A DNA stretch of 64,000 bases from Phycisphaerae bacterium (GTDB lineage: Bacteria > Planctomycetota > Phycisphaerae > UBA1845 > Fen-1342), in NCBI GenBank assembly GCA_017999985.1, contig JAGNKU010000009.1, forward strand, positions 124,001 to 188,000. Reading direction: 5' to 3'. Of this stretch, positions 61,316 to 64,000 are shown piece by piece (position 1 is the stretch's first letter; each line of letters starts with the position of its first letter). The notes beneath the pieces were generated by a model that worked only from the letters and a program-made list of their open reading frames with translations, was not told where the DNA came from and made no database searches. The position numbers were made by a program, and so were the translations under genes.

Positions 61316-64000
61316 CTACGCCGGCTGTGCGATCCTGCCCGGCACTTCGGCTGCAACCACGCCCGCCGCGTCCATCGTCGCGATCCGGCCCTGTTGGATC
61401 CGCACCCGCTGGCACATGTAACGCCCCAGCGCCCGCACCGCCTGGTCCGCCGAGCGGAACACCGGCACGCCCGCCGCCCGCAGCGCCCGCACCATCGCCT
61501 CGTACAGCGGCCCCGAATCGATGTTCACCACGATCGGCTTCGTCGCCGCCGCAAACAGCTTCGGCAGCCGCGCGACCAGCGACCCCGGCTTGCCGATCTC
61601 GTCCGGCGTCGTCAGCATCGCGGGCGTCAGCGGCACGAACGACAAGACCAGCGCGTCGACCTCCGGGCTTTCCAGTATGACCCGCGCCGCATCCTCGTAC
61701 GCCTCGTCCGTCGCCATCGGCGTCAGGTCCAGCGGGTTCCGCGCGTTCACCAGCTTGTCGAGTTTGTGCGCCGCCAGCACCTTGCCCAATTGCTGCTTGC
61801 ACGCGTCCGGCAGCATCGCCATCTCGACGTGATAGTCCGCGCCGATCGTGCAGTCCGCCATCCCAACCGTCTCGAACCCGGCGTTGCTCATCGCGCCCAG
61901 CCGCAAACCGTGCACCGGCTTGCTGTGCAAGGCCGTCGCCAGGTCGACGAGCTGCTCGAATTCCTTGAACGTCTCCACGACGAGCGCCCCGGCATTCGCC
62001 GCCGCCGCCGTGCACACGTCGTAATCGCCCGCCACCGACGCCGTATGTCCGGCGGCGGCGGAGCGTCCAGACGGCGTGCGGCCGGCCTTGTAGAAGACGA
62101 CGGTCTTGCCCGCCGTCGTCACGCGCCGCACCGCCCGCACGAAGTCCAGCCCGTCGAGATTGGTGAAGCCTTCCGCGTACACGCCGATCACGTCGATGTC
62201 GTTGCGGACGCCGACCGCCTGCACCAGGTCCGCCAGGCTCAGGTCGATCTGGTTGCCCAGCGAGATGGTCAACGCCGGGTCGAGCGTCTCCAGGTTGCTC
62301 AGCCGGCTGACGATGAACGCCCCGCTCTGCGACACCAGCGCCACGCGCCGCGCCGGCGCGCTCCAGCGCGTGTCGAGCTTGGACTGTGGAATGAAGAACG
62401 TGTCGTAGCGCCCCGGCCGCGACTGGATGCCCATGCAGTTCGGGCCCAGGAACACCGGCCCGCCGTCCTTCTGCTCGCGGCCGGTCGCAATCGCCAGGCG
62501 AATCTGCTTCTCGATCTCCTCGGAGCCCTCCGTCTCACCGAGCCCGCCCGGGATCGTGATGGCCGCGCCCACCTTGCCGCTCGCCACCACGTCGCGCGTG
62601 ATCTGCGGCATGCTGGTGGCCGGCGCGGCGATCACCAGCATGTCCACGAATTCCGGCAGGTCCTTGACGGTCGGCACGCAGGCGATGCCGTCGATCTTCT
62701 TCTCGTTTTCCTTGATGACATGCAGATGCTTCGTATCGAACCCGCACTGCTTGATGTTGTTGAGGATGATCCGGCCGAAGTTCATTGCCGTACTCGACAC
62801 GCCCAGCACCGCGATCGCCCGCGGCTCGAGCAGGCGGTGCACCTTCTCGATCGGCCGCGGCAACGGCCGCTTCGCCGCCGTGCCCAGCCGCCCGCGCCCG
62901 TCGAGCGGCACCATGCGCTGCTGGCGGAACGCGAACGGGTTCACTTCCAGCTCCGCCACGTCCGGCCCCTCCGCGCCGCGATCGGTGCAGAAGTGCCGCG
63001 CCAGCGAGATGAACGCCCGGAAGCACCGCAGCAACTCGCCATCCGAGACGATCCGGTGATGGCCGCGCGCCTGTCCCGCCAGAAAGTCGTACGCCGCGGT
63101 CTGCTTGAACAGCTCGAGGAACTCTTCGGCGGACGTGTCCGTCGCGCAGGCCTTCGCCACCGCGATGCCCGGCCGCATCTTCGCCGCGAGATATTCCGTG
63201 TCCACGCCGCCCAGCCCGGCCGCGATGACCGGGCCAAACTCGCGCGTCGCCCGCACGCCGACGAACAACTCCTGACCGAACCCCGACCCCGCCCGCTCCA
63301 CGCACTCCACCACCAGCGTCCCCGCCACCCGCGACGTGGCGGTGTGACGCCCGACCATCCGCTCCATCTCGCGCCGCACGGCGTCATAGTCCTTCGGCAC
63401 GAATACCACGCCCCCCGCGTCGCTCTTGTGCGTCACGTCCTGCGACACCAGCTTCAACACCACGCGCTCGCCGGGGAAGTGCTCCAGCGCCTCGTGCGAG
63501 AGCAGGCTGTCCTTCGGCACGAACACGTACCGCGGCGGCGAGATCGCCCCCAGCAGCTCCACGAGCATGTAGATCTCGTGTTCGTACAGCGGCCGGCGGC
63601 CTTCCTCGTAGGCCCGCAACAGCGTCCGCTCGAACGCCGTCGCCTCCGCCCCTGTCAGCCGGTTCTCCACCAGGTCCACGTCGTCGAACTTCGGCGGCAT
63701 CGGCGGCTCCGGCTGCATCAGCTGTTCGGGCTTCAGGCCGTCGATCCAACTGCGCACCGCCCGCGACGTGCCGCCCCGCTGCAGACCGTCGCGATACGCC
63801 GCCGCCGCATTCCGCCCGAGCTGAAACGCGCGGCGGTTGACCTGCACGATCTTCTCGCCCTTGGCCGCGAACATCTCCGCGACCGCGTCTTCCAGCTCGC
63901 CCGCGTCCAGTTCCAGGAACAGCGAGCCCGCCCCCAGCGTCACGATGTTCGCGCTCAGCACTGAGCCGGCCGCCTTGGCCAGCCGATCGGCGTCCAGCAG
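61316..64000 (-). CDS. ADP-forming acyl-CoA synthetase, 5' end beyond the window, with N-terminal oxidoreductase-like part
   Basis: At least 894 residues; the frame is open to the window edge with no convincing start. Numbering from the GTG at 63961: 1-60 (SANIVTLGAG, KGEKIVQVNRRAFQLG) resembles the end of the gamma/IorB-type domain of pyruvate or indolepyruvate:ferredoxin oxidoreductase. Then an ATP-grasp domain (about 120-370) with phospho-His in VSQDVTHKSDAGGVVF, a CoA-binding Rossmann domain (about 385-490: PRAIAVLGVSSTAMNFGRII), and the succinyl-CoA-synthetase-like ligase domain with the catalytic His in AAAGHTASVAGDYDV. The family turns acyl-CoA, ADP and phosphate into acid, CoA and ATP. 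The beta-alpha domain order is reversed from the usual fused enzyme. Confidence 0.88.
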   Translation of the reverse strand: MLDADRLAKAAGSVLSANIVTLGAGSLFLELDAGELEDAVAEMFAAKGEKIVQVNRRAFQLGRNAAAAYRDGLQRGGTSRAVRSWIDGLKPEQLMQPEPPMPPKFDDVDLVENRLTGAEATAFERTLLRAYEEGRRPLYEHEIYMLVELLGAISPPRYVFVPKDSLLSHEALEHFPGERVVLKLVSQDVTHKSDAGGVVFVPKDYDAVRREMERMVGRHTATSRVAGTLVVECVERAGSGFGQELFVGVRATREFGPVIAAGLGGVDTEYLAAKMRPGIAVAKACATDTSAEEFLELFKQTAAYDFLAGQARGHHRIVSDGELLRCFRAFISLARHFCTDRGAEGPDVAELEVNPFAFRQQRMVPLDGRGRLGTAAKRPLPRPIEKVHRLLEPRAIAVLGVSSTAMNFGRIILNNIKQCGFDTKHLHVIKENEKKIDGIACVPTVKDLPEFVDMLVIAAPATSMPQITRDVVASGKVGAAITIPGGLGETEGSEEIEKQIRLAIATGREQKDGGPVFLGPNCMGIQSRPGRYDTFFIPQSKLDTRWSAPARRVALVSQSGAFIVSRLSNLETLDPALTISLGNQIDLSLADLVQAVGVRNDIDVIGVYAEGFTNLDGLDFVRAVRRVTTAGKTVVFYKAGRTPSGRSAAAGHTASVAGDYDVCTAAAANAGALVVETFKEFEQLVDLATALHSKPVHGLRLGAMSNAGFETVGMADCTIGADYHVEMAMLPDACKQQLGKVLAAHKLDKLVNARNPLDLTPMATDEAYEDAARVILESPEVDALVLSFVPLTPAMLTTPDEIGKPGSLVARLPKLFAAATKPIVVNIDSGPLYEAMVRALRAAGVPVFRSADQAVRALGRYMCQRVRIQQGRIATMDAAGVVAAEVPGRIAQPA

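Noticed and set aside
60980-63964. 994-residue open frame opposite the acyl-CoA synthetase
   Set aside because: Shadow frame; Arg- and His-rich with no recognisable motif.

Overview
The window is high-GC bacterial DNA and reads as a planctomycete, most likely of the Phycisphaerae type. The evidence is several secreted proteins ending in a PEP-CTERM-like sorting tail, dockerin-like calcium-binding repeats with the wording GDINPFV, giant right-handed beta-helix proteins, many lipoproteins with Ala/Pro-rich tails, a vitamin-B12-dependent ribonucleotide reductase, and dispersed short repeats of several kinds. The assignment is inference from protein style; no rRNA is present.

Layout. 1-11.0 kb: a secreted esterase, a lipoprotein, and two tandem, related beta-helix proteins (2141 and 532 residues) with dockerin-like ends. 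11.0-12.2 kb: apparently decayed DNA. 12.2-17.1 kb: a small integrative island with two unrelated tyrosine recombinases at its ends, and between them a set of small DNA-binding and zinc-ribbon genes. The right-hand recombinase gene ends inside a tRNA-Val gene. 17.1-29.1 kb: FHA-domain protein, tmRNA (ssrA), secreted and PEP-CTERM proteins, a PAP2 phosphatase, a GAF/SpoIIE phosphatase, a PcrA-type helicase and a 21-residue membrane peptide. 29.2-37.6 kb: class II ribonucleotide reductase, an M20 amidohydrolase coupled to a zinc-ribbon peptide, a B12-binding-type radical SAM protein with a YjbQ protein, and a PEP-CTERM protein with a roughly 300-nt leader. 37.7-47.6 kb: Gfo/Idh oxidoreductase-YidC-inositol monophosphatase operon, prolyl-tRNA synthetase, a membrane SpoIIE phosphatase, and the pgsA-pgpA pair. 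47.8-54.6 kb: a dockerin protein with a pyroglutamyl-peptidase-like core, peptidase T, a tricorn-type protease, a structured candidate RNA, and tRNA-Arg and tRNA-Leu. 54.7-64 kb: a parvulin lipoprotein, a coupled pair of unknown secreted proteins, a membrane protein coupled to an E1-like (ThiF/MoeB) protein, a cupin lipoprotein, and an ADP-forming acyl-CoA synthetase that runs off the edge and appears fused to a 2-oxoacid oxidoreductase domain.

The most unusual signals are non-coding. A roughly 200-bp module with a near-consensus promoter occurs twice, about 120 bp upstream of nrdJ and about 120 bp upstream of the first island gene, in opposite orientations. Two 33- and 69-nt blocks in it are almost identical, while the DNA between them has diverged. 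A second repeat of about 180 bp, with a conserved palindrome and a tRNA-end-like start, lies at 2.6 kb and directly next to the island copy of the promoter module. Four families of short dispersed repeats are also present, two of them inserted in frame in coding genes.
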